From the NCBI GenBank assembly GCA_033398695.1, contig CM065802.1, positions 138,184,096-138,248,095 on the forward strand: DNA of 64,000 bases, read 5' to 3'. This document shows positions 1 through 11,745 of this stretch, one piece after another. The position numbers and the translations under genes are program-made. Positions within the stretch are counted from its first letter, which is position 1. Each line of letters begins with the position of its first letter. Source of the stretch: Orobanche coerulescens. Taxonomy: Eukaryota; Streptophyta; Magnoliopsida; Lamiales; Orobanchaceae. Below the pieces are notes generated by a model. It searched no databases and was not told the origin of the DNA. It saw nothing but the letters and a program-made list of their open reading frames with translations.

Positions 1-1684
1 CGATTTACCTGTAGGGTATGCACTCCTGGCTGCTGCATATTATGTCCTTCCAAATCCGTTCCTAAAACTCCACATGATATATGGGAGGGCAGGAAACCAA
101 GTCTTAATCACATTAGGATTTTGGGTGTCCCGCCTATGTCAAGAAGACTAAGGTGGACAAGTTGGAAGCAAGGTCCGTGAAGGAATGTTTTCATTGGATT
201 CCCATCTGGGACCATGGGTTATCTATTCTACATGCCCAAAGATCGAAATATCGTTGTTGCTTTGCATGCACACTTCCTGGAAGATGAGTTCAGTCAGGAA
301 GGCGGAGCAGGTAGAAATATTTTTTTGGAAGAATGCAATGAAACTCCTCAGGAGACACCTGTGCAAGAAAATGGAACCTAACCTTCTGAAACACAAGTGC
401 AATCACCTCGTGGGTCTAGTAGGATGTCTCATTTACCTAAGAGGTATGGCCTTGTGCACTTGGAGGAGCTGGGTCTCCATGAGGTTCCAAGTGATATCCA
501 AGAGACCGACCCAACGACCTATGACCTAGCAATGGTGGATGTAGACTCCATGAAATGGACTATAGTAGTCTTCACGTAGTAGGGTTTTTTGTTTTGACAA
601 GACAGTCAAAGAGTTTGACTTCGTGCAAAATGAAGAGGAACCTTGTGTATACAAGAGGGTTAGTGGGAGCAAGATCACATTCTTAGTACTATATGTAGAT
701 GTAGATGACATTCTATTAAATAGGAAATGATGTGGGAATGCTCAGTTCTGTGATAGCTTGGCTTTCGAGAAATTTTTCCATGAAAGACTTGGGAGAATAA
801 GCCTATATTCTTGGGATTCAACTCTACTGGGATAGAGCAAAGAGAATGATAGGTCTTTCCAAAGCCCTCTATATAAATAAAATCTTAAAGCGATTTAAGA
901 TAGAAGAGGGTTCCTATCGATGCGACATGGAATAAAACTCACTTTGAAGATGTGTCCTCAGAGTGAGGAACAATGAAAGGAAATGAGTAATATACCATAT
1001 GCTTCGGCCTTGGGTAGCCTTATGTATGCTATGTTGTGTACGAGACATGACATTGCGCATGCTGTGAGCGTGGTAAGTAGGTTTCAGGCAAACCCAAGTA
1101 GGGAACATTGGACTGCCGTAAAGAATGTTCTCAAGTACTTGAGAAGGACTAGAGATATGGTTCTTATGTATGGCGGTGGAGAACTGAATGTGATGGGATT
1201 CACTAATTCGGACTTCCTGGGACAGAAAGACAATTCGATGTCTACTTCTGGCTATATATTTACTCTTAATGGAGGAGCAGTATCTTGTCACAGTGCCAAG
1301 TATAGGGCGACTGCTGGTTCCACCTGTTAGGCTGAGTATAAAGCGGCCTCGGAGGCTTCCAAAGGAACGGTTAACAAGTTACTGGTAAACTTCACGTGAC
1401 ACCATGTGCTACACTGCCTGTTTTTGTTTTTTTACGATAACAATAGAGTGGTAGCACAGTCCTAGGAGCCGAGGTTTCATAACAATACAAAACATATTGA
1501 GAGAGAGTATCATCTCGTGAGAGAATTTATTCGCAAAGGGATATATTGTGCTGCATAGAGTAGAGTCAGCCGACAACGTCACTGATCCACTGACCAAGCA
1601 CTTTCTTAGATTTGCTTGGAGCGTCATCTGGAGAACATGGGTATTAGATACCTTAATGTGTGGCATTGAGTGAAAGTGGGAGAT
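1..1684 (+). pseudogene. Ty1/copia pol remnant (integrase end, RT, RNase H), Angela-like
   Basis: Broken polyprotein of a copia LTR retrotransposon. Pieces in several frames read, in order: the integrase C-terminal stretch (about 1-560, including HLPKRYGLVHLEELGLHEVP), a reverse transcriptase piece near 618-720 (NEEEPCVYKRVSGS, then a YVDD-like box altered to YVDVDD), and an RNase H piece at 983-1320 (SALGSLMYAMLCTRHDIAHAV ... STSGYIFTLNGGAVS). It ends in a degenerate LTKHF...ENMGIRYLNVWH tail at about 1580-1670. The first half of RT is missing between about 570 and 610, so there is an internal deletion besides stops and frameshifts. The 5' part lies outside the window. Residues match the complete minus-strand copia element at 15659-24952, so both belong to one family; the Angela (BARE-like) clade is inferred from the roughly 1.9-kb LTR and its start. 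Confidence 0.85.
1673..1684 (+). other. Polypurine tract of copia element A
   Basis: AAAGTGGGAGAT sits immediately before the LTR start TGTAAGG. It is the expected plus-strand primer site and matches the tract AAGTGGGAGAT of the sister element at 17530-17540 (minus). Confidence 0.8.
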
Positions 1685-3671
1685 TGTAAGGAGTATGCCC
1701 TCGAATGTCACTCAGAGGATGTTGAGTGAGGGCATTGTACTTATTATTATGTAAATTCATTATCATAAGGCAAATGGATGTTTCTTTATTTACTGGTAGT
1801 TACTGGCCTTATATATATAGAAACTAGTCCGTGTATTTGAGAGCAAAACATTACACTCCTTATTGGATAAGGCGGTCGGCACTGGAAAGGTTTATAGCTC
1901 AAATACTTAGTCGTTCGCAAGTCGATAAAAATTGACTGGGCGTTAAGTTTATGTGAAGACTTGTATGACGTGTTCTTTGACATGGAGAGTGCCTATCGAA
2001 CACTAATGGTTAGTGGGAGCACACGTTATAGGTATGCTAATTGGATTAGTATACTCGAACCGACTCACCCTGGATTCGTCACACGGATTTCACTCCGGGA
2101 CCGTCAATGACAAAATTGAAAGGTTGTGATAGGTATTTGTGAACCTTCGACTTGAGGATTTAGTAGGGATGTGCTTGTGACGTCAAGATTTTCATTAGAG
2201 TAGTTCGATCCTGTAAACCGAAAGGCGGGGGTCAATCTCGATGTGCGTCTTGACTGGCAAGTAGCAGGTCCTACTGAATACCAAGATAGAATTCTTTCTC
2301 CTATTAGTGAACGGGTTATATGTCCTATGCGGTTACTGGAAGATGAGATCATAAGTCTTTGGCCAAAGCATTGGAGCTAGTTGTATTAGATATACGAAAG
2401 CTCGATGATCTCGATTTGAATTAACGCATGCATAGCGTCAAGTACATATAGGGTTTGACTGACTGTGACCCTATAACTTGATCGGGACATTTGAAAGAAG
2501 GGTTTATACGTATACTGGTATTCACGACAGAATGGTTCTTGAATGATCCCAATCATTCGTTCTCAGTTGGGGTACAGTATAGGCCGCCAGGCTGGCTAGG
2601 TGGTGCTACTACTCTTTGGTTTCTCCTATTGCTGACTGAGACGGACCTACCGAGTCGCGCAATAGGATTGACGACGAAATGAATCGAGCTTATTCTCTCA
2701 TTATGAATATTATATATTGGATATCTAATTTTGGGACATTGGATGTCTAAATCAATTTATTGGATAAATTGATTTACGGCCGAATGAATTAAATAAATTA
2801 CTGGGTGATTAATTTAATTCATAGATATAATTATTTCTTGGAGAAATTAATTATGTTATTATGTATTTTATGTGATTAATTAATTGAATTAATTAATTGA
2901 TATAAATACATCAGAACGGAATCAGTGTTTATCTGTTTGGACTCACAGGAGTCCAGAACGAACCGAACTCTTTAATTCCCTTCTAGATTGTCCGCCCCCC
3001 CCCCCCCCCCCTTTCCCACCTACCTCCCTTGTCTTTATTTCCTATTCTTTATGGGTGATAAGGACTTTGTGGGGTAAGAATACATGTGACATGAGTTATT
3101 CACATGTGGGTAGAAGTTGAATAAGAGGGGAAGATTTCTTATCACTCTCATACCATTCACTTTCCTACGGTTGAGAGCGTTCAAGAGAAAGAACTTGGAG
3201 TTCATTTCAATAGTCTTCATCTTCTTCTTCATATTTTTTTCTTGGTGGTTCTTGGAGAAAAATCAAGAAATCAAAGAGAGATAGTGAGTTATATACTTAG
3301 AGTGTTATAATCACAATCGAAAGCTTCATCATCCTAGCTCTAGCCGTATCCTTGGAGGATAGCAAGGTGATCGTCGTTTCGTTCGTTTCTCCAGCACGTG
3401 GCAAGTAGAGATGCGGCACTTTCGGCGTTGGATCATCCAAGAGCTTGGAGCGGATTGGATTCGTGGAGAACAACTAAAGCTTGGGGAATCGCTCAAGAGA
3501 AGGACATCATTTAATCAATGGACTACAAGGGTATGTTTCTCGTATCTTCTTGTGCTTCATATTAATATTCGTATATACGTAGCTCGATCGATCATCTTAG
3601 GGATACGGATCGAATTAATTTTCGTTTTACTGCTTCCGCTGGGCCTTCGTTTTAGGCACCGAATCCTAACA
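1685..3671 (+). repeat. 3' LTR of copia element A (about 1987 bp)
   Basis: Begins TGTAAGGAGTATGCCCTCGAATG and ends in ...GAATCCTAACA. It is homologous along its length, with divergence, to the reverse complement of the LTRs at 15659-17529 and 23099-24952, for example the GTTCGAGTATACT..., CTTTCGATTTGTCATTGAC and ATACGTATAGACCC-type segments. It is more diverged from them than they are from each other. It contains a run of 17 C at 2995-3011. The matching 5' LTR is outside the window, so no target duplication can be tested. Open reading frames inside it are not taken as genes. Confidence 0.8.
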
Positions 3672-5886
3672 AAATCAACCACTGAATATCTTCTGTGATG
3701 CCATTCTCATTAGCACCCTTAATCTTTCGAGTCGAGCTCGATAAATTCTTTTTATGATATTCACTGGAAGAGATGGATAATATTTACGAAGATTCGAAAG
3801 CATTGAATCCATTATGATATTCAGACCCTCAGTATGGGTGAATTTTGTGAATACAATGATAATCTATTTATAGATTGGAATTATGCGTATGAGATTTGAC
3901 TCCGCATCCTGAAGTGTATGAACTGCGGCTCTATATTTGAATAATGAACATAATATGACATGTGGGAGCAGCGACTCCATGTTGATAATTATGTGCAATA
4001 ATAGCACCGAAAGATGATGTGATATGCCGGTAAAATATCTATATGGTGCTACAGACGCATCATGTCTTCAAATATTTGTTCTCGATTAATATCACTACTA
4101 GCCAATATTGGGAATGAATCCCTAATAAATTTGGAATATATTAAGGGGGAGTATGGTCCCACTTCCTCTACATGTGAACTACTAGATATTATGGATCCAC
4201 TAGATAGTCACATGTGTATATGACTCGTAATCATAAATTTACGAGATAATTTGGTCACGGTTTGAGCATATATTCCATATCAGATTGAGCTAGTAATATA
4301 TCCCAAATAAACTTGAATAGATCCCAGAAAGGATCAAGATATGCGCATACAAGTGGGATATCAATTGGCATACTATTTGAAGTCCTCCAGCCAATATCGA
4401 GAACATAATATATAAACTCTCATGACTAAAGATGAAAACTGAGATACTGGCATATGAGTTTGGTGCTCAATAAATCTCTTAGAATTAGGGGGAGTATTGG
4501 TAGTTGGAAATATGTGAAATGCATCACACTATATCCTCGCAATTATATGAACTTGATGTTCAAAGATGCATGATAGATTATTAATCTTTGATACCAACTA
4601 CAACTGCTTTGATAAATACATAATAATTCTCCGAATATGAATCAAGGCAAATGATAAAAGGAGGCATATACTTTTGAGAAGTATATAGACATAACCACAA
4701 TATGTAATCCCAATGGATGATTGGTAATGAGATATCTCGGCAAGTTACGTTGCCATGGGGAAATAAATGTTGAAATGTGACGACATAATATAGCACTATG
4801 AATGAAATGAGGATATCAATGATTGGAAAAGAGGATATCGATAAATGATATGAGGATATCCATGACTGTGAAATATGGATATTGGAAATGAGGATATTAA
4901 AATCCATGATTTGTGAAAATGAGGATATTGAAATCCATCGAAATTGAAATATATGCCCTTATAATAAAATGAAACATATGGGCTTACTGAAAATGACTCC
5001 TGAGAAGATTTTGAACATATTATCAGTGCGTACAGTCACTCAAAATAAGGTATTGTGAAAGAAAATTATATGCTGTACTCTTTTCCTTGACTGAGGTTTT
5101 ATCCCACTGGGTTCTTCTAGCAAGGTTTTTAACGAGGCAGCTTAATCACAACCAATATGGAATCTCCAAAAGAAATTTGGAATATATTGCAATGAATATG
5201 AGTTCGATATTACAAACTACACTGAAAATGATACTCGTACTAATCCCTGAAGGATCATTTAAATGTCTGGGGCATATTTGTATAAAATACGCGTTGCACT
5301 CTTTTTCCCTTGACTGAGGTTTTGTCCCATTGGATTTTCCTAACAAGGTTTTTAACGAGGCAACTGGAATGGTGTATTGGTATGCATAATGTACTCTTTT
5401 CCCTTTATTAGGATTTTTCCCATTGGGTTTTTCCTAATAAGGTTTTAACGATGCATATTCATGGCATAATGAGGAACACTACAAAGATCAAGATTATTCC
5501 TCAAAGTTTGAAAATAGAAGGAGTAGTTGTACTCTTTTTCCTTCGATCAAGTTTTTCCCAATGGGTTTTCTTGACAAGGTTTTAATGAGGCAACACATGG
5601 ATACTCCAACAACGAATGATATACATGACAGATTCACTCAGTTTTTGTCCCACGAGGTTTTACTGAGACAGCACAAGAATACTCATACAAGAACTATCAA
5701 GGGGGAGCAAATTTATGAGATCACATATTGCTGAAGTTTTATCCCACTGAGATTTCCTAGCAACATTATAATGCAACATGATATGATTGCCACAAGCTCC
5801 AGTACAAACAGTTTGAGTTTCTCCCATTTGGTTTTTCTTCAAACTAATTCAGCAGATATTTATGTAAATAGTCATTCAATGGGGAG
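3672..5886 (+). mobile_element. Degenerate 3' internal region of a second copia element (C)
   Basis: AT-rich, non-coding sequence leading into the short LTR at 5887. Its right half (5074-5830) holds four good and two weak copies of a roughly 65-bp unit of the form GTACTCTTTTTCCCTTGACTGAGG ... CCCATTGGG ... CAAGGTTTTTAACGAGGCA. This unit is familiar from 3' untranslated regions of plant copia elements. Between 4800 and 4940 short GAGGATAT-type repeats occur. No pol frame can be read, so the coding part was either lost or lies left of element A, which may have inserted into this element. The left boundary is therefore only the end of the element-A LTR. Confidence 0.55.
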
Positions 5887-6123
5887 TGTTATGATATAGT
5901 CACAAGAGTAATGGTGGAATCAATATTATTGTGACAATGACATGTTACTTAATTTATTGTATATGAATGACTATTACGCCCCTGATGTAATTATGTAATT
6001 ACGATTGTGCTATCTGAAATTTTCCTATAAATAGGACTTCAGTTATTAATGAAAAACACACTTGAGAATCATTATCTATTCTCTCTCTAAATTTTCTCTC
6101 TACAATATTTCGATTTCATAACA
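5887..6123 (+). repeat. 3' LTR of copia element C (237 bp)
   Basis: Starts TGTTATGATATAG after the purine-rich TCAATGGGGAG and ends ...TTTCATAACA, giving the TGTTATGA/TCATAACA inverted termini typical of copia LTRs. It contains a TATA-like CCTATAAATAGG (about 6024-6035) followed by the usual CTCTCTCT leader, so this is a promoter-bearing LTR. Its 5' partner is not in the window. Confidence 0.75.
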
Positions 6124-6644
6124 ATCTCAATAATTTAATAAGATGAGGCGTTCAGACCCGTACGATGCAAACAGTTTGTATAAAATTGTTCATTACGTAT
6201 TGTTCAGCGTAAATTGTTGAAGTATAAATATGATGGTGCATCTAATTAAAACATGCGTCGTAATGTTTAGCCAAATAGTTGTAAAATAAGTTGAGTTAAT
6301 CTCGAATCTAATAGAACCGTTATAAACTTAAACAAAACAAAACAAAGCTCAAACGCATACGGCTCTATAATTGTTGTTGTAAGTTGGCTTTATTTTTAAT
6401 TTGATGATGCAATTGTGTATGTTATTTCAACATACTATTTTATAACATTCATTTGGTCCAAAAAAGTTTCAACCACTTACGTTATTAATCTTGTTTGTAA
6501 ACCTCTTACGTGGAATATGATAGGTATATTATTTTTAAGTGAATTGTATAAAATTAGAGATCAAATCACAAATAGCAAGTAACTCAATTTATTTTATAAT
6601 TTTATAGATAAAATTGAAGTCATTAAGACTCGACATTTAAGTCT
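6124..6644. other. AT-rich intergenic sequence, no gene seen
   Basis: Long A/T runs and no supported coding frame. A weak variant of the hairpin described in the next entry, ACCCGTACGATGC, occurs near 6155, so this may be an older copy of the same repeat. Confidence 0.4.
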
Positions 6645-7324
6645 TAGGACTCAATCCCGTGCGATGCACGGGTACGTTTCTTTCCGATAATATATCAAGC
6701 TTGCATATTATGTTTATATTACATATTGTTTTAAGGCCCGAGCGATTTATAATTTTTGTTTTTTGAGTGAAATTATTCTAAGCTAAAACGTCGTATTTTT
6801 AAATTATGTATTTTATATCAAGTATGGCCTAGGCTGGGTTACTAACGGGTTAAAATCGCTTGTACTCAAAATGTGCAACATATTTATCCATGATACTAAC
6901 ACCATCAAAAAATTACACATGCATATCATAAGATGGATAATATCTCACTGAAGCAAAATATTTGTTCGTATTTATAGAAATCAATACGAACGATATCAAA
7001 TTGATATTTATATAGTCAGATTACCAAACATGTACGATCATCTAAAATGAAAGATAGATATATGATTTGTTGCTATTTAACCAAACACTTATTACGCATA
7101 CGATGATACGTATTTGAATTAATTTTTCTCAAACATTTTTATACTTAATAATCCTGAAGACAAATATTATGATTTTTATTACATATTAATAATGTTATTT
7201 TGTGTCATGTATGTGTAATTCAACGTGTTCTCAAAATTGCATAACCTCAAAATTTTAAATTTGTAAATTTTCAAAATTAGTTAAAACCATCGTTATTTTC
7301 CTGGGTATGGTGCAAATATCTAGT
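6645..7324. mobile_element. Possible Helitron remnant
   Basis: A perfect palindromic stem CCCGTGCGATGCACGGG lies at 6656-6672, preceded by TCTTAGGACTCAAT. About 650 bp downstream, at 7294-7324, is GGGTATGGTGCAAATATCTAGT followed by T. Plant Helitrons end in a GC-rich hairpin and CTRRT, and many non-autonomous families carry CCCGTGC...GCACGGG near their ends. The right-hand hairpin is degraded and no Rep/helicase is present, so this is a suggestion from two terminal-like signals only. Confidence 0.25.
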
Positions 7325-9599
7325 TTTGTCATTGGAATTTTGGAAGGCTAATCAAATTTCTTTTTTATGTTTATCATGTTTGCATTGCCTAGCCAATTTT
7401 TAATCAACACACTTGAATTTATATCCTTCAAAATTAATATAAAGTGTGAACAATTTTTTTGGATAGAGCCTGTCATAATAACACTATTGCTTTTTGCATT
7501 TTCTGTCATTTCACTTTCCTATGCATTTCTTTTGCTTCCTTGTTCAATATATATCAATAAAAGTCTCAAGAACATCATAGAAAAGTCAAAACATATAAAA
7601 ACTCACACTTCTTAAAAGCTTTTCTATTTTGGCTCAGTTGTTGTAATGCGCCGAAACAAAAAAGTAAACACTGGAACAACCAAACCTTAAAACTACACAT
7701 GAATCCGACCAAATACATTTAAATCTAGCAAGTACAACTAAATCAACAACAGAACCACCCATGACTCGGCCAAAAAATAGCTCGAAAATACCTCCAATGC
7801 CATAAAATCACCATCGGAACCACTAAAACAACAACGAAATCACCCAAGCTCGAAACACCACCTGTTAAATTAAGATTCGGTGGTGTCGGCGTGAAGCTTG
7901 ATTGGTGTTGGCGTGATTCCGGTGGGTATGTGGCCGAAAAGAATCTGCTGGGAGCCTGCTGGAGGTGGTGGGCGTGACCTGTTTTGTGAGTGGGTGAGTT
8001 GTTGTGTGATTGACTTTCTGAATATGAGATGAAGAAGAGAGGGTCAACATTTTAGATAAGGCAAACTGAAAAAAAAAATTGTGTTTTTTGTGTTTTGTGT
8101 GACTTTTGGGTTGGTTATATATGAGTTAGGTTCGGTTGTCTGAAGAGTGTTTTTTGTGCTGTTTATAAGGGAGTATAAATACCTTAAAGAATAAGTTGAA
8201 AGAGTTAAACAATAAATATGTTTTGTATAGTTAATACTTCAGTTCATGACTTTAGAAATCCTTAGAATTCAATTGTTGTATTTTTTTTTTGGTCGGAATT
8301 CAATTGTTGTATTCAAACTCAAGCTTTTACACACCCAAAACTTAATTAATAACGTGAATCATTAACATTAAACATTTAATATTAGGACTCAATCTTTTAG
8401 ATGATCTAATTCGGAGGGCAGAATAACTACTTAGCAGTTAATTTATTGAATGAAAATGACAGTTGTGCTACTCCGGCATTGTAATGTTATTTGTATAAAG
8501 ATGTAGTATCACTAGAAAATGACTTTGCTTCTTGATAGATTTTAGCAAGAAACCTCCTTATAAGATTTCAACCATATGATCACTTTTATATGATGATCAA
8601 CGGCTGTGAATTAATAATGAACAAAATGGCAGAATAGAAAATAAATGTGAATAATAAAATCAATTCGGATTTATTAAAATTGTTGAACCGTTTCTTTTGC
8701 TAAAATAGCGAATTGTAGCCCTATAATTTGCGACATCATCAAGATCTTCTTTTTGTATGGTGTACACTATTTAGTGCATCCCCTGCCGGATGCACTACAC
8801 ATGGCGTGTATGGACGGTGTAAATTGATGTTCCATTTAGTACATCAATGTCCGTCATCTGTAATATGTGCGCATCTGGCGAGAAATGTGGGTGCCGATGG
8901 GCGGGCGCGTCTCCAGTGTACTATTCTTCAAATCGTTTTTTAAATTGTACATCTGCTTGGACCAAAAATTACGGCCGAAAGGCCAAATCCAAAAAATAGA
9001 TTAGCAGTCATTTCTCTAATCAATTCTAGCAACAGATGTAGTTTTCTTTTCGCAGATGATGATATTTTACTCTTTTGTTTCGTGGAATAGAAGATTGATT
9101 TGGCATATATATTATTGTGTTTTTTGTTTCATTTATTGCGTATAGATGGTGACATTTTATTTTTGTTTCCTGGAATATAGTACTTATTTGGTATCTATGA
9201 TTTTTTTTTTATTTCAATGTTAGTGCATGTAGATGTAACATTTCATTCTTTTGTTTCGAAATGAAATTATATTTATATAAATGCAATTAGTTTTATATGA
9301 TGTATTAATTTATATGTAGTTAATATTATATATGTGTAACTTTTAGTGTTTGTTTGTATGCAACTAAATAAAAGATCGATAAAGCCTCAAATATGATTAT
9401 AATGCAAAATAAATAAATTTTATCTAGTTATTTTAAAAATAATAATTCTAAATGAAAATCTGATTCTTTTTAACAAAATTGTGCTGACGAAAATATGAAA
9501 AGAAACATGTTAACTTAATTCTTTTTGAATATTTGTTTAAATTTTTAGGTCCTATATCTGCAAGTATTATTCATTGTTATATTAAAGTTGAAATTAAGA
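7325..9599. other. Intergenic AT-rich sequence with no supported gene
   Basis: Frames here are short and unlike known proteins. There is a mildly GC-rich island at about 7860-8050 and another at 8750-8930 (around CCCCTGCCGGATGCACTAC). Neither can be assigned. An exact 18-bp direct repeat around a T-rich 13-mer (8265-8313) is listed separately. Confidence 0.5.
8265..8313 (-). repeat. Micro-insertion flanked by 18-bp direct repeats
   Basis: GAATTCAATTGTTGTATT occurs at 8265-8282 and again, perfectly, at 8296-8313. The 13 bp between read TTTTTTTTGGTCG, which is CGACC followed by A8 on the minus strand. The layout is a retroposon tail with a target-site duplication but almost no body. Confidence 0.55.
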
Positions 9600-10011
9600 C
9601 AATAAAGAAGCCCTAGATGTTGGGTTTAACCAACTGCCTTGTGTGATTAGCATGCCTTGATTTAGTTGGAGGTCGGGGGTTGTCAAGTGGCAACTTTGGA
9701 ATTGAATTTACCAAGTCGATGATCATAGTCTTTGGTAAGGGTTAAATCTAGCCTCCGAAGTCTGCTGGTGGAAACAATTAAATATTGAGAAGCGGCGGTG
9801 TGGGAGGCCGGATCTCGGTGGGAACTGCGGTTGGATTTGGGGAGTCCATGGAGCAATCGGCAGGGGCGACTCGCTTGTGCGCGGTAGTTGAGGATATTTA
9901 AGAGCACAGGCTAGATACACATCTCGCGATTTAACTGTAGCGATCTTGTAGGGAATTTGTTATCAGAAACTTGTCAGGTGTAAGCTTGGAACCTCGGTAT
10001 CAAAAAAAAAA
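9600..10011 (+). mobile_element. SINE-like retroposon candidate
   Basis: About 400 bp that begin with a tRNA-like promoter layout: ATTAGCATGCC near 9648 as a poor A box, and GGTCGGGGGTTGTCAAG at 9670 resembling a B box. It ends in CTCGGTATC followed by A10 at about 10002-10011. The body is more GC-rich than its surroundings. GAATATTTG follows the A-tail and also occurs near 9526, which could be an eroded target duplication. The boxes are imperfect and no second copy is present to define the ends. Confidence 0.3.
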
Positions 10012-10149
10012 GAATATTTGCTAGCTTTATCATCCCACATCGCCTGTGAATATAATATATACAAGTGGAATCACTTATAGAAGGAAGGGACTAGGAAGTA
10101 GAAATTCATGGTTCTCTTGGCCTATGGTTAAGAATATCTAGATAGATTT

Positions 10150-10445
10150 TTTGCTAGATTTGAGTTTTACTTGAGCTTGAGTTGAAGCTTGGTTTGAGCT
10201 TAAAGCGAGTTGGGCTTTAAACGAGTTCGAGCTCGAAGTGAGTTTGAGTTCGAGCTCGAAACGAGTTCGAGCTCGAAATGAGTTTGAGATCAAGCTCAAA
10301 ATGGGTTTTAGTTCAAGCTCGAGCATAAGAAATTGCAATCGAGTTTGAGTCGAGTTTGGTTTTTAACTACTCGTTACTTTTTAAGTCGAGTTTGAGCTCT
10401 AGAAATTATTATCGAGTTTGAGTCGGGTAAAAATATACTCGAGCT
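10150..10445. repeat. Minisatellite of GAGTTCGAGCTCGAA-type units
   Basis: Imperfect units built on GAGTTTGAGTTCGAGCTCGA follow one another, with a palindromic TTCGAGCTCGAA core. Frames through it read as ELELK/SSNSF-like low-complexity peptides and are not treated as proteins. Confidence 0.7.
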
Positions 10446-10577
10446 TGATTCGCATCACCCTACACCCAACCACCCAACTACAACATTTTAAAATTACTAT
10501 GTATTGTTTTTTAAGCCTTAAAATGACACATATATAAAATTAAAATAAAAGAATTATAAATTATAAAAAGAAATGCT

Positions 10578-10905
10578 AGTGGACAAAAGTAGTAGTTAGT
10601 GGTTAGTGGAATCTTTTGAATAAATAGTGGACAAAAGTAGGAGTCACATTTTTAGTGAAATTTTTTAAATAAGTAGTGGACAAAAGTAGAAGTGAAATGG
10701 ATATTGAAACCCTTAAATAAGTAGTGGACAAACAAATATGAGTCATGCGGCTATTTGAATACTTTGAATAATTAGTGGACAAAAAACAAAAATCACAATA
10801 ATTAAAATGGAAATACATAAACTAAAAGTGAAATTACATAAATTCAAAGTACTGAAGATGAAATTACATAAATTGTAATTAATGAAGATGGAATAACATA
10901 AAATG
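10578..10905. repeat. Two adjacent minisatellites (about 49 bp and 32 bp periods)
   Basis: AGTGGACAAAAGTAG-type starts recur at 10578, 10626, 10675, 10723 and 10774, a period of 48-51 bp. They are followed at 10816-10905 by about three copies of a unit containing GAAATTACATAAATT. No gene overlaps. Confidence 0.75.
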
Positions 10906-11006
10906 ACTTAAGATCACCATGTGAATAATTCTTTTATAAGACGATTTTTTATATACTCTTCTTGAGGAGATATGTTGCCTTTACCCAGTAACGTATTAAG
11001 CACATT

Positions 11007-11745
11007 CTATTTTGACATCATCAAAGTAGATTGCATCCTAATATCTACCGTACTGTTAATTGCATCTGTTTCCTTCTCACATGGGATCTGCGTTGCTTGA
11101 AGTTCTGCATTGTATTCCTCGGAAACAACCGATTGTTTTGACAATTTGGCTTTTCCTTTCCTTTTTGATTTCGCCTTATCTCTATGAGTGGGTCGGCTGA
11201 TTGTTGAAGCTTCACTAACAGGAGTTTCTGAGGTGGAGTTGTTTTGATTCCCATCTTCCCCGGTGCTTCTTGATTGTTTTGACATGCCACGATCTTCTTC
11301 AACATCTTCATCATCGATTGCACGGGCATTCGTACGCTCAACGCCAATTTTCAATTCTGATTTCGGATGATGACGCATGACTTTTTCGAAAACCTCATGG
11401 CGTGTAAACTTAGCTTTTCCATAAATTATTTGAGCTTCTTTCTCAACATCCTTATCAGACATTCCACAACTTTTTCGAACATATGCTTCTGTGTGTGCAC
11501 CCACCCACTTGGTTACATTGGCATTCAACCTCTTGTAATGATTTCTCAGTGACTCGACGGATCGTTCATCACCCATTAACCGCGAGTTGTCAGCTCGGTC
11601 TTCTTCAGACATTACCAAAATGCATTTCCATAAAGTGGCACTATTTTGGTTAGTGCCAACAATTGGATTCAAACTGACGTGACAACAAGCATACATAGGT
11701 GCCAAGTCTTCTTGATCATTCCAACCTTTCGGACGGCTGGAATAT
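11007..11745 (-). pseudogene. Myb/SANT-like protein related to PIF/Harbinger ORF1 (broken)
   Basis: An open frame of 232 codons (11705-11007) that extends upstream without a stop to about 11745, adding RPKGWNDQEDLA. The result is a Myb/SANT-like N-terminus: GWNDQEDLAPMYACCHVSLN, then PIVGTNQNSATLWKCI, then SVESLRNHYKRLNANVTKWVG. A charged C-terminal part follows, with a Lys-rich stretch RPTHRDKAKSKRKGKAKL. Plant proteins of this shape are the DNA-binding partner (ORF1) of PIF/Harbinger transposases and related domesticated genes. The likely true start, MSTPQTQIF at about 11772, is in another frame, so one frameshift separates it from the domain. No transposase ORF2 or terminal repeats are visible nearby. 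It could be a decayed element or a captured host paralogue. Confidence 0.55.

Noticed and set aside
7367..8050. Small genes from frames at 7367-7615 (+) and 7865-8050 (-)
   Set aside because: Translations are low-complexity or AT-driven and show no domain, start context or splicing signals.
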